Below, piece after piece: positions 1-8,671 of a DNA stretch of 64,000 nt. Origin of the DNA: Paracoccus homiensis (GTDB lineage Bacteria > Pseudomonadota > Alphaproteobacteria > Rhodobacterales > Rhodobacteraceae); the NCBI RefSeq assembly GCF_900111675.1, contig NZ_FOHO01000003.1, positions 124,001 through 188,000 of the forward strand. The letters run 5' to 3'. Under the pieces are notes generated by a model that was not told the origin of the DNA, ran no database searches, and was given only the letters and a program-made list of their open reading frames with translations. The translations under genes and the position numbers were made by a program. Position 1 is the stretch's first letter, and each line of letters begins with the position of its first letter.

Positions 1-1659
1 TTCCCCTATAGCGAAACCGACGACCAGATGGCCGCGATCGAGGATGTGGCCGAGGATCTGGCCGCGGGTCGCCCGATGGATCGTCTGGTCGTGGGCGATG
101 TGGGGTTCGGCAAGACCGAGGTTGCGATGCGCGCGGCCTTCATCGCCGCCAGTCAGGGGATGCAGGTCGCCGTTGTCGCGCCGACGACGCTGCTGGCCCG
201 TCAGCATTTCAAGACTTTCGCCGAACGGTTTCGCGGAACCGCGATCAATGTCCGCCCGCTGTCGCGTTTTGTGACCGCCAAGGATGCCACCCAGACCCGC
301 AGCGGTCTGTCGGATGGCAGTGTCGATATCGTCATCGGCACCCATGCGGTCCTGGCCAAGCAGGTTCGCTTCAAGAATCTGGGCCTGCTGATCATCGACG
401 AGGAACAGCATTTCGGCGTGGCGCACAAGGAACGCCTGAAAGAGCTGCGCAGCGACATCCATGTGCTGACCCTGACCGCGACGCCGATTCCGCGCACGCT
501 GCAATTGTCGCTGACCGGGGTGCGCGATCTGTCGGTCATCGGCACGCCGCCGGTCGACCGTCTGGCGATCCGCACCTATGTCAGCGAATTCGACAGCGTC
601 ACCATCCGAGAGGCGCTGCTGCGCGAGAAATACCGCGGCGGGCAAAGCTTTTTCGTGGTGCCGCGTCTGTCCGATCTGCCCGATGTCGAACATTGGCTGA
701 CCGAAAACATGCCGGAAATCAGCTTCATCACCGCGCATGGCCAATTGGCGGCGGGCGATCTGGATCAGCGGATGAACGCGTTCTACGACGGCAGCCATGA
801 TGTTCTGCTGGCGACGACGATCGTGGAATCGGGGCTGGATATTCCGACGGCGAACACGATGATCGTGTGGCGTGCCGATATGTTCGGCCTGTCGCAACTG
901 TATCAGATCCGTGGGCGGGTGGGCCGCTCCAAGACCCGTGCCTATTGCTATCTGACCACCAAGCCGCGCCAGCCGCTGACCCCGCAGGCGATGCGCCGGC
1001 TGAAATTCCTGGGCAGCATCGACGGGCTTGGCGCGGGCTTCAACCTTGCCTCGCAGGATCTGGACCTGCGTGGGGCCGGCAATCTGCTGGGCGAAGAACA
1101 ATCCGGCCATATCAAGGAGGTCGGGTTCGAACTGTATCAGCAGATGCTGGAAGAAACGATCGCCAAGCTGAAATCCGGCGAGATCGAGGGCACGCCCGAG
1201 GATGAATGGGCGCCGCAGCTGAACCTTGGGGTGCCGGTGACGATCCCCGAAAGCTATATCCCCGATCTGGATGTGCGGCTGGGCCTGTATCGCCGTCTGG
1301 CCGAATTGACCACCAAGGTCGAACTAGAGGGCTTTGCCGCCGAACTGATCGACCGTTTCGGCACCTTGCCGCGCGAGGTGAACACCCTGCTGCTGGTCAT
1401 ACGCATCAAGGCGATGGCGAAGCGGGCGAATATCTCGCGGCTGGATGCGGGGCCGAAAGGCGCGACGGTGCAGTTCCACAACGACAAGTTCCCCAATCCC
1501 GCCGGGCTAGTCGAATTCCTGTCCGATCAGCACGGCATGGCGAAAGTCACCGACAACAAGATCGTGCTGCGGCGTGACTGGGCATCCGATGCCGACCGGA
1601 TCAAGGGCAGCTTCGCCATCGCCCGCGATCTGGCGGCCAAGGCAAAGGTCAAGACGTGA
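1..1659 (+). CDS. mfd: transcription-repair coupling factor Mfd, C-terminal part (5' end outside window)
   Basis: The reading frame is already open at base 1, so this is the last ~552 residues of a protein that normally has about 1,150. Mfd is a cytoplasmic ATP-driven translocase that removes RNA polymerase stalled at DNA lesions and recruits the UvrABC excision machinery. Visible in order: the Walker A motif GDVGFGKTE, the DEEQ box (IIDEEQHFGV), the TATPIPRTL motif, the motif VI signature QIRGRVGRS, and then the TRCF C-terminal domain that controls UvrA contact. RecG shares the helicase core but lacks this C-terminal domain. The stop overlaps the GTG start of the next gene. The identification is secure; only the 5' part is missing. 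Confidence 0.96.
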   Translation, partial: FPYSETDDQMAAIEDVAEDLAAGRPMDRLVVGDVGFGKTEVAMRAAFIAASQGMQVAVVAPTTLLARQHFKTFAERFRGTAINVRPLSRFVTAKDATQTRSGLSDGSVDIVIGTHAVLAKQVRFKNLGLLIIDEEQHFGVAHKERLKELRSDIHVLTLTATPIPRTLQLSLTGVRDLSVIGTPPVDRLAIRTYVSEFDSVTIREALLREKYRGGQSFFVVPRLSDLPDVEHWLTENMPEISFITAHGQLAAGDLDQRMNAFYDGSHDVLLATTIVESGLDIPTANTMIVWRADMFGLSQLYQIRGRVGRSKTRAYCYLTTKPRQPLTPQAMRRLKFLGSIDGLGAGFNLASQDLDLRGAGNLLGEEQSGHIKEVGFELYQQMLEETIAKLKSGEIEGTPEDEWAPQLNLGVPVTIPESYIPDLDVRLGLYRRLAELTTKVELEGFAAELIDRFGTLPREVNTLLLVIRIKAMAKRANISRLDAGPKGATVQFHNDKFPNPAGLVEFLSDQHGMAKVTDNKIVLRRDWASDADRIKGSFAIARDLAAKAKVKT

Positions 1660-2783
1660 CCCCGCAGATCCGGTTCGATCGCGGCCCGCTGGGGTCCGGC
1701 ACGCTGTTTCAGGCGCCGCGTCGGATGATCCGCGCCGATGATGCGGCGGACCTGCCCGACGCGATGCGGGCGTTGCAGCAGGCGCGGGACGAGGGGTTCT
1801 GGCTTGCGGGCTATGTCTCCTACGAACTGGGTCATGCGCTGACCCCGCGTCTGGCCGGGCTGATGCCGCCGGACCGGGATGTGCCGCTGATCCTGTTCGG
1901 GGTCTTTGATGCCCCGCGACCCGCACCCGATCTGCCCGCGCCCGCGGGCGTCGCCCTGTCGGCACCGCGTCCCTTGTGGTCGCGCGACCGCTATGACCGG
2001 GCGATTGCGGCGGTCCATCGCTATATCGAGGCGGGCGATACCTATCAGATCAATCTGACCTTCCCGATGGAGGCCGAATTTCAGGGCGATCCCCTGACGC
2101 TGTATGCGGCGCTGGCCGCGCGGCAGCCGGTGGGCGAGGGGGCCTTTGTCGATCTGGGCGGGCCGGTCGTTCTGTCGCGCAGCCCGGAACTGTTTTTCGA
2201 TGTCGACGCGGATCGCCGCATCCGGACCCGGCCGATGAAGGGTACGGCGGCGCGTCACCCCGACCCCGCGCAGGATCAGGCTGCAGCGCGGGCGCTGCTG
2301 GCGTCCGAAAAGGACCGCGCCGAAAACCTGATGATCGTCGATCTTCTGCGCAACGACATCAGTCGCATCTGCCTGCCGGGCACGGTCCATGTCCCTCAGC
2401 TGTTCAAGATCGAGGGATATGCCACCGTCCACCAGATGACCTCGACCGTCGAGGGCCGACTGAGGGGCGATGCCGCGCTGGCCGATATCCTGCAGGCGCT
2501 GTTTCCCTGCGGCTCGATCACCGGGGCCCCCAAGATCCGCGCGATGGAGATCATCGCCGAACTGGAAGAACAGCCCCGGGGCGTCTATTGCGGCGCCATC
2601 GGCTGGGTCGATCCGGCGGGGCCGATGCGGTTCAGCGTGGCCATTCGCAGCCCGGTCGTGACAGCCCCCGGACGGCTGCGCCTGAATGTCGGGGGCGGCA
2701 TCACCCATGACAGCCGCGCCGGCAGCGAATGGGAGGAGGCGTTGTGCAAATCCGCATTCCTCAGCCTGTCCCCGACGGGCTGA
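1656..2783 (+). CDS. pabB: aminodeoxychorismate synthase component I (PabB-like)
   Basis: This chorismate-binding enzyme uses glutamine-derived ammonia to turn chorismate into 4-amino-4-deoxychorismate for folate. Family motifs are intact: DTYQINLTFPM, SPELFF, TRPMKGTA, ENLMIVDLLRNDISR, CGSITGAPK and GGGITHDSRAGSEWEEA. At 375 residues it is shorter than E. coli PabB (about 450) and lacks much of the N-terminal region, as do many alphaproteobacterial forms. The GTG start overlaps the mfd stop (GTGA). It overlaps the following class IV aminotransferase gene, so the two consecutive pathway steps are translated together. No pabA glutaminase gene is present nearby. Anthranilate synthase component I is the alternative, but the paired lyase favours PabB. 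Confidence 0.9.
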   Translation: MTPQIRFDRGPLGSGTLFQAPRRMIRADDAADLPDAMRALQQARDEGFWLAGYVSYELGHALTPRLAGLMPPDRDVPLILFGVFDAPRPAPDLPAPAGVALSAPRPLWSRDRYDRAIAAVHRYIEAGDTYQINLTFPMEAEFQGDPLTLYAALAARQPVGEGAFVDLGGPVVLSRSPELFFDVDADRRIRTRPMKGTAARHPDPAQDQAAARALLASEKDRAENLMIVDLLRNDISRICLPGTVHVPQLFKIEGYATVHQMTSTVEGRLRGDAALADILQALFPCGSITGAPKIRAMEIIAELEEQPRGVYCGAIGWVDPAGPMRFSVAIRSPVVTAPGRLRLNVGGGITHDSRAGSEWEEALCKSAFLSLSPTG

Positions 2784-3379
2784 CCATCATCGAAACCATG
2801 CGCGGCGCGGCGGATGGCAGCATCCATCTGTGGTCGCTGCATCTGGACCGGCTGCGCCGTGACTGCATCGCCGTCGGCTTTGCACTGGATGAGACGCGCC
2901 TGATGGCCCTGTTGCGGGGCCTGCCGACGGGTCAGCCCCACCGCCTGCGTCTGACGGTCGATGCCACGGGGCGGCCTGATCTGACCTGCCATCCCTTGCC
3001 GCCGAACCCGCCCGAATGGCGGGTGGCGCTGTCGCCGCTGCGCCTGCGTCGCGACGATCCCTGGCTGCGGATCAAGTCCTCGCATCGCCCCGTCTATGAT
3101 GCGGCGCGCGCCCGCATGCCCGACGGCGTGGAAGAGGTGCTGCTGCTGAACGATGATGGCACCCCATGCGAAGGCAGCATCACCAATCTGTTCCTGCGAC
3201 GCGAAGGACGCCTGCTGACGCCACCCCTGTCGGCGGGGCTGTTGCCCGGCGTCCTGCGGCGGCATCTGATCGACACCGGGCAGGCGGTCGAAGCCGCGAT
3301 CACATTGGACGATCTTCGTGCAGGCGGGATGGTGATGGGCAACGCGCTGCGCGGGCTGATCCCCGCGAAGCTGGTCTAG
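2744..3379 (+). CDS. pabC: class IV aminotransferase, probable 4-amino-4-deoxychorismate lyase (PabC-like)
   Basis: A PLP-dependent fold-type IV enzyme of about 211 residues. It probably splits aminodeoxychorismate to p-aminobenzoate and pyruvate, completing the step begun by the overlapping upstream PabB. Visible family features are the IIETMR start, the SSHRPVYD segment that should carry the PLP lysine (IKSSHR), LLLNDDG and CEGSITNLFL, and the late LLPGVLRRHL block. I chose the GTG at 2744 because a GGAGGAGG ribosome site lies just before it; an in-frame ATG at 2729 would overlap that site. The gene overlaps pabB by 40 bases. A branched-chain or D-amino-acid aminotransferase is the alternative by fold, but gene context supports PabC. 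Confidence 0.85.
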   Translation: MQIRIPQPVPDGLTIIETMRGAADGSIHLWSLHLDRLRRDCIAVGFALDETRLMALLRGLPTGQPHRLRLTVDATGRPDLTCHPLPPNPPEWRVALSPLRLRRDDPWLRIKSSHRPVYDAARARMPDGVEEVLLLNDDGTPCEGSITNLFLRREGRLLTPPLSAGLLPGVLRRHLIDTGQAVEAAITLDDLRAGGMVMGNALRGLIPAKLV

Positions 3380-3384
3380 CCAAT

Positions 3385-3418
3385 GAAAAAAGGGCCGCGA
3401 TCGCATGGACCGCGGCCC
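3385..3418 (-). terminator. intrinsic terminator of mmsA
   Basis: An 8-bp perfect stem (GGGCCGCG at 3392-3399 with CGCGGCCC at 3411-3418) with an 11-base loop. Read on the minus strand, directly after the mmsA stop, it is followed by a run of six T. On the plus strand no T run follows, so it is oriented for mmsA. It also separates mmsA from the convergent pabBC pair. Confidence 0.85.
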
Positions 3419-3443
3419 CTTCCGGGCAGTCATCCGGCCCGGA

Positions 3444-4943
3444 TCAGTCCATGGCCTTGAAGTTGAATTCGCCACCTTCCTTGATCCCCGAGAACCAGCG
3501 CTGGGTCACGGTTTTCGTCTTGGTGTAGAACCGGAAGGCGTCGGGGCCGTATTGGTTCAGGTCGCCAAAGGCCGACTTTTTCCAGCCGCCAAAGCTGTAA
3601 TAGCTGAGCGGAACCGGGATCGGGAAGTTGATGCCGACCATACCGACATTCACACGGCTGGCGAAATCGCGGGCGGTGTCGCCATCTGCGGTATAGATCG
3701 CGGTGCCGTTGCCATAGTCGTTATCCATGACCAGCTGCAGGGCTTCGTCATAGCTGTCGGTGCGGACGGTCGACAGGACCGGGCCGAAAATCTCTTCCTG
3801 ATAGATCCGCATGTCGCGGGTCACGTTGTCGAACAGGCTGGGGCCGGTGAAAAAGCCGTTCTCATAGCCCTGGATCTTCAGGCCACGGCCATCGACGACC
3901 AGCTTCGCGCCTTCTTCGACGCCCGATTCGATCAAGCCCTCGATCCGGTCCTTCGCGGCCTGGGTGATGACCGGGCCGAAATCGACATCATCGCCCGAGG
4001 TGTAGGGCCCGACCTTCAGCGCCTCGATCCGCGGAACCAGCTTTTCGATCAGCGCATCGGCGGTCTTCTGACCGACCGGCACCGCGACCGAGATCGCCAT
4101 GCAGCGTTCGCCCGCCGCACCGAAACCGGCACCGACCAGCGCGTCGGCGGCCTTGTCCAGATCGGCATCGGGCATGATCAGCATGTGGTTCTTGGCACCG
4201 CCAAAGCACTGCGCACGTTTGCCGTTCGTGGCCGCGCGACCATAGATATACTGCGCGATCGGGGTCGAGCCGACAAAACCGACGGCCTGGATTTCGGGAT
4301 GATCCAGCAGCCCGTCCACGGTTTCCTTGTCGCCATTGACGACCTGCAGAACGCCATCGGGCAACCCGGCCTCTTGCGCCAGCTTGGCCAGCATCAGCGA
4401 GGTCGAGGGTACACGCTCGGACGGTTTCAGGATCATGGCGTTGCCCGACACCAGCGCCGGACCCATTTTCCACAGCGGGATCATGGCGGGAAAGTTGAAG
4501 GGCGTGATGCCGGCAACGACACCCAGCGGCTGACGCATGGCATAAAGGTCGATGCCCGGCCCGCCATTGTCGGTGAATTCACCTTTCAGCATGGCGGGCG
4601 CGCCCATGCAGACCTCGATCACTTCCAGACCGCGCTGCACATCGCCGCGGGCGTCGGGCAGGGTCTTGCCATGTTCAAGGCTGACCAGCTCGGCCAGCTT
4701 GTCCATGTTCTCGTTGATCAGCTGGCCCAGCTTCATCATCACGCGGGCGCGGCGCTGCGGGTTGGTGGCAGCCCAGCCGACCTGCGCGCGGGCGGCGCTG
4801 TCGATGGCGGCGTTCAGTTCGTCCGCGGTGGCCAGAGCGACGCGGGCCTGCAATTCGCCGGTGGCGGGGTTGTAGATGTCGGAATAGCGACCCGATTTGC
4901 CGGCGACTTCCTTGCCGTCTATCCAGTGGTGAATCTCTTTCAT
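3444..4943 (-). CDS. mmsA: methylmalonate-semialdehyde dehydrogenase (CoA-acylating)
   Basis: An aldehyde dehydrogenase family enzyme that converts methylmalonate semialdehyde, NAD+ and CoA to propionyl-CoA (malonate semialdehyde to acetyl-CoA) in valine, thymine and inositol breakdown. The protein of 499 residues has the usual length. Visible features are WIDGKEV at the N-terminus, the GITPFNFPAMIPLW segment, the GFVGST nucleotide-site motif, the catalytic-Cys region GAAGERCMAIS and EEIFGPVL. The start is the ATG at 4943, preceded by AAGGAGG; a longer frame upstream has no ribosome site and weak coding character. It is divergent from a LysR-type gene, and a TTTGCAAA palindrome lies in the shared promoter region. 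Production of propionyl-CoA fits control by the acyl-CoA regulator found at 11-12 kb (inference). Confidence 0.94.
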   Translation of the reverse strand: MKEIHHWIDGKEVAGKSGRYSDIYNPATGELQARVALATADELNAAIDSAARAQVGWAATNPQRRARVMMKLGQLINENMDKLAELVSLEHGKTLPDARGDVQRGLEVIEVCMGAPAMLKGEFTDNGGPGIDLYAMRQPLGVVAGITPFNFPAMIPLWKMGPALVSGNAMILKPSERVPSTSLMLAKLAQEAGLPDGVLQVVNGDKETVDGLLDHPEIQAVGFVGSTPIAQYIYGRAATNGKRAQCFGGAKNHMLIMPDADLDKAADALVGAGFGAAGERCMAISVAVPVGQKTADALIEKLVPRIEALKVGPYTSGDDVDFGPVITQAAKDRIEGLIESGVEEGAKLVVDGRGLKIQGYENGFFTGPSLFDNVTRDMRIYQEEIFGPVLSTVRTDSYDEALQLVMDNDYGNGTAIYTADGDTARDFASRVNVGMVGINFPIPVPLSYYSFGGWKKSAFGDLNQYGPDAFRFYTKTKTVTQRWFSGIKEGGEFNFKAMD

Positions 4944-5019
4944 TGCATCCTCCTTGCAGCGGTTGTGGTGAACATAGCCTTGCGGAAATGCCGCCGAAAG
5001 AGGAAGGATGACAAAAGCG

Positions 5020-5036
5020 TTTTGCAAAAATGCAAA
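5020..5036. promoter_or_regulatory. TTTGCAAA palindrome, candidate ScfR operator between mmsA and the LysR gene
   Basis: TTTTGCAAAA at 5020-5029 is a perfect palindrome and is followed directly by a second half-like TGCAAA at 5031-5036. The same TTTGCAAA core occurs twice before the ScfR regulator gene at 12.4 kb. The site lies about 77 bp upstream of the mmsA start and about 10-25 bp before the LysR start, where it abuts the ribosome site AAAGG. ScfR proteins such as R. sphaeroides PccR are known to bind TTTGCAAA repeats; that this copy is used is inference. Confidence 0.55.
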
Positions 5037-5045
5037 GGTGACGGC

Positions 5046-5930
5046 ATGGATTGGGACGATCTGCGCATCTTTCTGGCGGTCGCGCGGGCCGAAAGCCTGT
5101 CAGGCGCGGGGCGGCGGCTGAACATGGACGCCTCGACCGTGGGGCGCAGGGTCGCGCGACTGGAGGCGGCGGTCGGCGCGGCGCTGTTTGCCAAGACGCC
5201 ACAGGGCTATGCGCTGACATCGGAGGGGGGGCGGCTGATCGCACCCGCCGAGGCCGCCGAAAAGGCCGCCGCCGCCGCATCCGAGGCGACGCGGCGAGAG
5301 GCGGGGATCAGCGGGCAGTTGCGGATCGGTGCGCCGGATGGCTGCGCCAATTACCTGCTGCCGCAGGTGGCGCAGAAAATGTGCGAAACCCATCCCCGGC
5401 TAGAGGTGCAGATCGTATCCCTGCCGCGGGTCGTGAACCTGTCCAAGCGCGAGGCCGACATGGCCATCGCCGTGTCGCCCCCCGATACCGGGCGGCTGAC
5501 AGTGCAGCGCCTGACCGATTACCGCCTGCATCTGGCCGCGCATCGCGACTATCTGGACCGGCACGCCCCGATCACCGAACTGGACGATCTGCGCGGGCAT
5601 CGGATGATCGGTTATATCCCCGACATGATCTATGACCGCGAACTGGATTACCTGTCCGAAACCGGGATCGAGACCGCGCAGATCAGCTCGAATTCCGTAT
5701 CGGTGCAGATGCAGGCGATCCGGGCGGGTGCGGGGTTGGGCATCGTGCATGATTTCGCGATCCCCTTCGCGGCGGGAGTGCGGCGCGTGCTGACGGATCG
5801 GATTTCGCTGACCCGCAGCTTCTGGCTGCTGCGTCACGCCGATGACCGCGCGTCGCGGCGCCTGACCCTTCTGGCCGACCAACTGGCGCAGGGGCTTCGG
5901 GCCGAGGTCGCCCGGCTTGAGGCGCTGTAA
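5046..5930 (+). CDS. LysR-family transcriptional regulator, divergent from mmsA
   Basis: A 294-residue protein of standard LysR length. The N-terminal winged helix-turn-helix is clear (WDDLRIFLAVARA at the start, then LNMDASTVGRRVARLE), followed by the LysR substrate-binding domain (ISGQLRIGAPDG onward). I start at ATG 5046 with AAAGGTGA upstream; the same frame stays open far 5' but only as the antisense of mmsA. Divergent placement makes it the likely local regulator of mmsA, a common LysR arrangement. The inducer is unknown. A candidate ScfR operator overlaps its promoter and ribosome site, so it may itself be under control by acyl-CoA status. Confidence 0.9.
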   Translation: MDWDDLRIFLAVARAESLSGAGRRLNMDASTVGRRVARLEAAVGAALFAKTPQGYALTSEGGRLIAPAEAAEKAAAAASEATRREAGISGQLRIGAPDGCANYLLPQVAQKMCETHPRLEVQIVSLPRVVNLSKREADMAIAVSPPDTGRLTVQRLTDYRLHLAAHRDYLDRHAPITELDDLRGHRMIGYIPDMIYDRELDYLSETGIETAQISSNSVSVQMQAIRAGAGLGIVHDFAIPFAAGVRRVLTDRISLTRSFWLLRHADDRASRRLTLLADQLAQGLRAEVARLEAL

Positions 5931-6013
5931 TCCGCCGCAGCCCTTCGTCAGGCTTGACCTGCCCGCGGATCGGGAAAAAGATGAACCCAATCAAGCCGGA
6001 GAGGAGTCTTGCC

Positions 6014-6475
6014 ATGCTGGTCAATCAATTGCTGTCGATGAAGGGTCACTCTGGCAAGCCGGGTGTGGAATCGCAGACCATCATCACGATCAATCCCGAT
6101 GCGACGCTGGCCGAAGCCGTGGCGCTGCTGGCGGAAAAACGGATCGGCGCGATCGTCGTGTCCACTGATGGCAAAAAGCCCGACGGCATCCTGTCGGAAC
6201 GCGATGTCGTGCGCCAACTGGGTGAAAAGGGCGCTGATGTCCTGTCCACCCCGATTTCCCAGGTGATGACCACCAATGTCCAGACCTGCCACACCAGCGA
6301 GGACGCACTGACCATTCTAGAACGCATGACACAGGGCCGTTTCCGCCATTTGCCGGTGGTCGATGACAATGGCGACATGCTGGGCGTGATCTCGATCGGG
6401 GATGCGGTCAGCGGGCGCCTGTCGGAACTGTCGGCAGAAAAAGATGCGCTGACCGGCATGATCATGGGGAATTGA
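6014..6475 (+). CDS. CBS-domain pair protein
   Basis: A 153-residue soluble protein made almost entirely of two CBS motifs: residues about 20-75 (IITINPDATLAEAVALL ... GILSERDVVRQL) and about 85-145 (QVMTTNVQTCHTSEDAL ... RHLPVVDDNGDMLGVISIGD). CBS pairs bind adenosyl ligands such as AMP, ATP or NADH and act as energy sensors. Stand-alone versions have no catalytic domain, and the partner protein cannot be named. ATG 6014 is chosen because GAGGAG precedes it by 7 bases; an in-frame ATG at 5981 has no such site. It lies 83 bases after the LysR gene and 87 before coaD on the same strand. Confidence 0.9.
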   Translation: MLVNQLLSMKGHSGKPGVESQTIITINPDATLAEAVALLAEKRIGAIVVSTDGKKPDGILSERDVVRQLGEKGADVLSTPISQVMTTNVQTCHTSEDALTILERMTQGRFRHLPVVDDNGDMLGVISIGDAVSGRLSELSAEKDALTGMIMGN

Positions 6476-6562
6476 CGGTCGGCAGATCGGACCCAAAGTC
6501 TTGCAATTCACGGGCAAATCGGTTTTGCCTTCCGCTGCGACCATGCAGAAGGAATATCGACC

Positions 6563-7054
6563 ATGCGTATCGGCCTGTATCCCGGCACGTTCGATCCGAT
6601 CACGCTTGGGCATATCGATATCATCCAGCGGGCAATGGCGCTGGTGGATCGACTTGTGATCGGGGTGGCGATCAATCGCGACAAGGGGCCGCTGTTCGAT
6701 CTGGAAGATCGCGTCGCCATGGTTCAGGCCGAATGCGATGCGATCGCCGCCCGCACCGGCGGCGAGATCCTGGTTCACCCGTTCGAGAACCTGCTGATCG
6801 ATTGCGCCCGTGACGTGGGCGCGACGATCATCGTGCGCGGCCTGCGTGCCGTGGCCGATTTCGAATATGAATTCCAGATGGTCGGCATGAACCGGTCGCT
6901 GGATGCCAGCATCGAGACCGTGTTCATGATGGCAGATGCGCGGCGGCAGGCCATCGCCTCGAAGCTGGTCAAGGAAATCGCCCGCTTGGGCGGCGACGTG
7001 TCGAAATTCGTCACCCCCGATGTACGCACGGCGCTGATCGCCAAATACAACTGA
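6563..7054 (+). CDS. coaD: phosphopantetheine adenylyltransferase
   Basis: Transfers AMP from ATP to 4'-phosphopantetheine, giving dephospho-CoA, the fourth step of CoA synthesis in the cytoplasm. The 163-residue length is typical. The nucleotidyltransferase signature GTFDPITLGHIDI is at residues 8-20, and VRGLRAVADFEYEFQM at about 92-107 forms the substrate-binding core. AAGGA lies upstream of the start. Nothing unusual is visible. The flanking CBS and DUF2189 genes are co-directional but functionally unconnected. Confidence 0.96.
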   Translation: MRIGLYPGTFDPITLGHIDIIQRAMALVDRLVIGVAINRDKGPLFDLEDRVAMVQAECDAIAARTGGEILVHPFENLLIDCARDVGATIIVRGLRAVADFEYEFQMVGMNRSLDASIETVFMMADARRQAIASKLVKEIARLGGDVSKFVTPDVRTALIAKYN

Positions 7055-7124
7055 CAGCAAGATTGCGCGGGTCGCGAAACCGCCCTAACCTGATCTGCGA
7101 GCGCGCATGTCAGGGAGGAGCCAC

Positions 7125-7955
7125 GTGACCCGACCCCCGTCTTCTGCTGCGCCGCAGTCACCCCGCAGCGCCTTGCCCGGCCCCGCGCCGGATCAGCCCG
7201 ACGACATTCCGCCGGTCGCGCGGATCGGCTTTGCCCAGATCCGTCAGGCCTTGCAGGCCGGATTTCGTGATTTTCGTCGCGCGCCTGCCTTTGGACTGCT
7301 GTTTTCGGCCTTCTATGTCGCCGGCGGGCTGGTCCTGACGGCGGTCGCGCTGGCCTCGGGGCAGGAATGGTGGCTGATGCCCTTCATCGTGGGCTTTCCG
7401 CTGATCGCACCCTTCGCGGCGACCGGCCTTTACGATGTCAGTCGCCGGATCGAGGCGGGGCAGCCCCTGTCATGGCCACATGTGATCCGCGTCGTCTTTG
7501 CCCAGAAGGACCGGCAATTGCCGTCGATGGCCATGGTGATCCTGTTGCTGTTCATGTTCTGGGTCTTTGTCGCGCATACCGTCTTTGCGCTGTTCATGGG
7601 GGTTTCGTCGCTGACCAATATCACAAGCTCGGCCAAGATGCTGTTGCAGGGCAGGGGGGTGTTGATGCTGGCTGTCGGCTGCGTGATCGGCGCGGGTTTC
7701 GCGGGCTTTCTGTTCGCGGCCACGGTGGTCGGCCTGCCGTTGCTGATGGATCGCGAGGTGGATTTCATCACCGCCATCATCACCTCGTTTCAGGCGGTGG
7801 CGGCCAATCCGGCGGTGATGCTGGTCTGGGCCGCGCTGATTGCGGGGCTGCTGTTCGCGGCGATCCTGCCCGCATTTCTGGGACTGTTCGTTGCGCTGCC
7901 GGTGCTGGGTCATGCCAGCTGGCACATGTATCGACAGTTGCTGCCCGATGCCTAG
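7125..7955 (+). CDS. DUF2189-family integral membrane protein
   Basis: About 276 residues with a short Pro-rich cytoplasmic N-terminus and then six or so hydrophobic segments, matching the DUF2189 family of predicted inner-membrane proteins. Typical landmarks are ARIGFAQIRQALQAGFRDF, the first segment around FGLLFSAFYVAGGLVL, PLIAPFAATGLYDVSRR and the closing VLGHASWHMYRQL. No function is established for the family. The GTG at 7125 is favoured over ATG 7107 because GGGAGGAG lies between them at ideal spacing for the GTG. Its TAG stop shares the CTAG palindrome with the stop of the convergent SDR gene. Confidence 0.85.
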   Translation: MTRPPSSAAPQSPRSALPGPAPDQPDDIPPVARIGFAQIRQALQAGFRDFRRAPAFGLLFSAFYVAGGLVLTAVALASGQEWWLMPFIVGFPLIAPFAATGLYDVSRRIEAGQPLSWPHVIRVVFAQKDRQLPSMAMVILLLFMFWVFVAHTVFALFMGVSSLTNITSSAKMLLQGRGVLMLAVGCVIGAGFAGFLFAATVVGLPLLMDREVDFITAIITSFQAVAANPAVMLVWAALIAGLLFAAILPAFLGLFVALPVLGHASWHMYRQLLPDA

Positions 7956-8671
7956 CCGCGCCCGATAAAGGGCATTTTCGTGGCCATCACGGTCATGAAC
8001 TGCACATTCGCACCCTTGGGCAGGCGGGCCATGTGCAGAACCGAGTCGGCCACCGTTTCGACCTCGATCATCGGCTCGGCCTTGGGGTTTCCGGCGGCGA
8101 CCTGTTTCAGCAGGTCCGTTCCGGCATTGCCGATATCGATCTGTCCGCAGGCAATGTCGAACGCCCGCCCGTCCAGCGACAGGCTGCGTGTCATGCCGGT
8201 CACCGCGTGTTTCGAGGCCGTATAGGCGATGGACCCGGCCCGCGGCGCATGGGCCGAAATCGAGCCGTTGTTGATGATCCGACCGCCTTGCGGGGTCTGC
8301 CCGCGCATCGCGGCGAAGGCCGCGCGGGCGCAGTGAAACATCCCCGTCACATTGACCGCGATGACTTGGGCAAAATCATCCGGCGCAACCTGATCGGGCG
8401 TCGCGGCATTCATCCCGCGTCCGGCATTGTTGAACAGAATGTCCAGTCGACCCCATTCCCGCATCGCCTTGTCGAATGCCGCGTCCACGGCGGTCGCGTC
8501 GGTCACATCGCAAGGCAGGACCAGCGCGTTCGCGTGACCCTGCGCGCTGTCTTGCAGGCTGTCGCGATTGCGGCCCAACAGCCCGACCTGCCATCCCTGT
8601 TGCAAGAACAATCGTGCGGTCGCGCGACCGATGCCGCTGCCTGCGCCGGTGATCAGGATCGTCTGGCTCAT
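7952..8671 (-). CDS. SDR-family NAD(P)-dependent oxidoreductase
   Basis: A 239-residue classical short-chain dehydrogenase. The cofactor motif TGAGSGIGRA is at residues 7-16, NNAGRG near 85, the catalytic Ser in NNGSISA and the Tyr-Lys pair in YTASKHA near 150. The substrate is not evident. Its start overlaps the stop of the upstream FAH remnant (ATGA), so the two were once a translationally coupled operon. FAH-family hydrolases next to an SDR are common in sugar-acid or fucose-type catabolism, which gives a hint about the original pathway (inference). The C-terminus (MTVMATKMPFIGRG) differs from the usual enoyl or 3-oxoacyl reductase ending. Confidence 0.88.
   Translation of the reverse strand: MSQTILITGAGSGIGRATARLFLQQGWQVGLLGRNRDSLQDSAQGHANALVLPCDVTDATAVDAAFDKAMREWGRLDILFNNAGRGMNAATPDQVAPDDFAQVIAVNVTGMFHCARAAFAAMRGQTPQGGRIINNGSISAHAPRAGSIAYTASKHAVTGMTRSLSLDGRAFDIACGQIDIGNAGTDLLKQVAAGNPKAEPMIEVETVADSVLHMARLPKGANVQFMTVMATKMPFIGRG

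Noticed and set aside
3405..5930. A single 841-codon plus-strand frame ending in the LysR gene
   Set aside because: Only the part from 5046 has protein-like content with helix-turn-helix; the first ~540 codons are the complement of mmsA.
5981..6013. Earlier start for the CBS-domain protein
   Set aside because: The ATG at 5981 has no ribosome site, while GAGGAG stands 7 bases before the ATG at 6014.
7952..8671. Naming the SDR as 3-hydroxybutyrate or fucose dehydrogenase
   Set aside because: The motifs show only the classical SDR fold; the substrate is not fixed by the sequence and the neighbouring FAH gene is broken.
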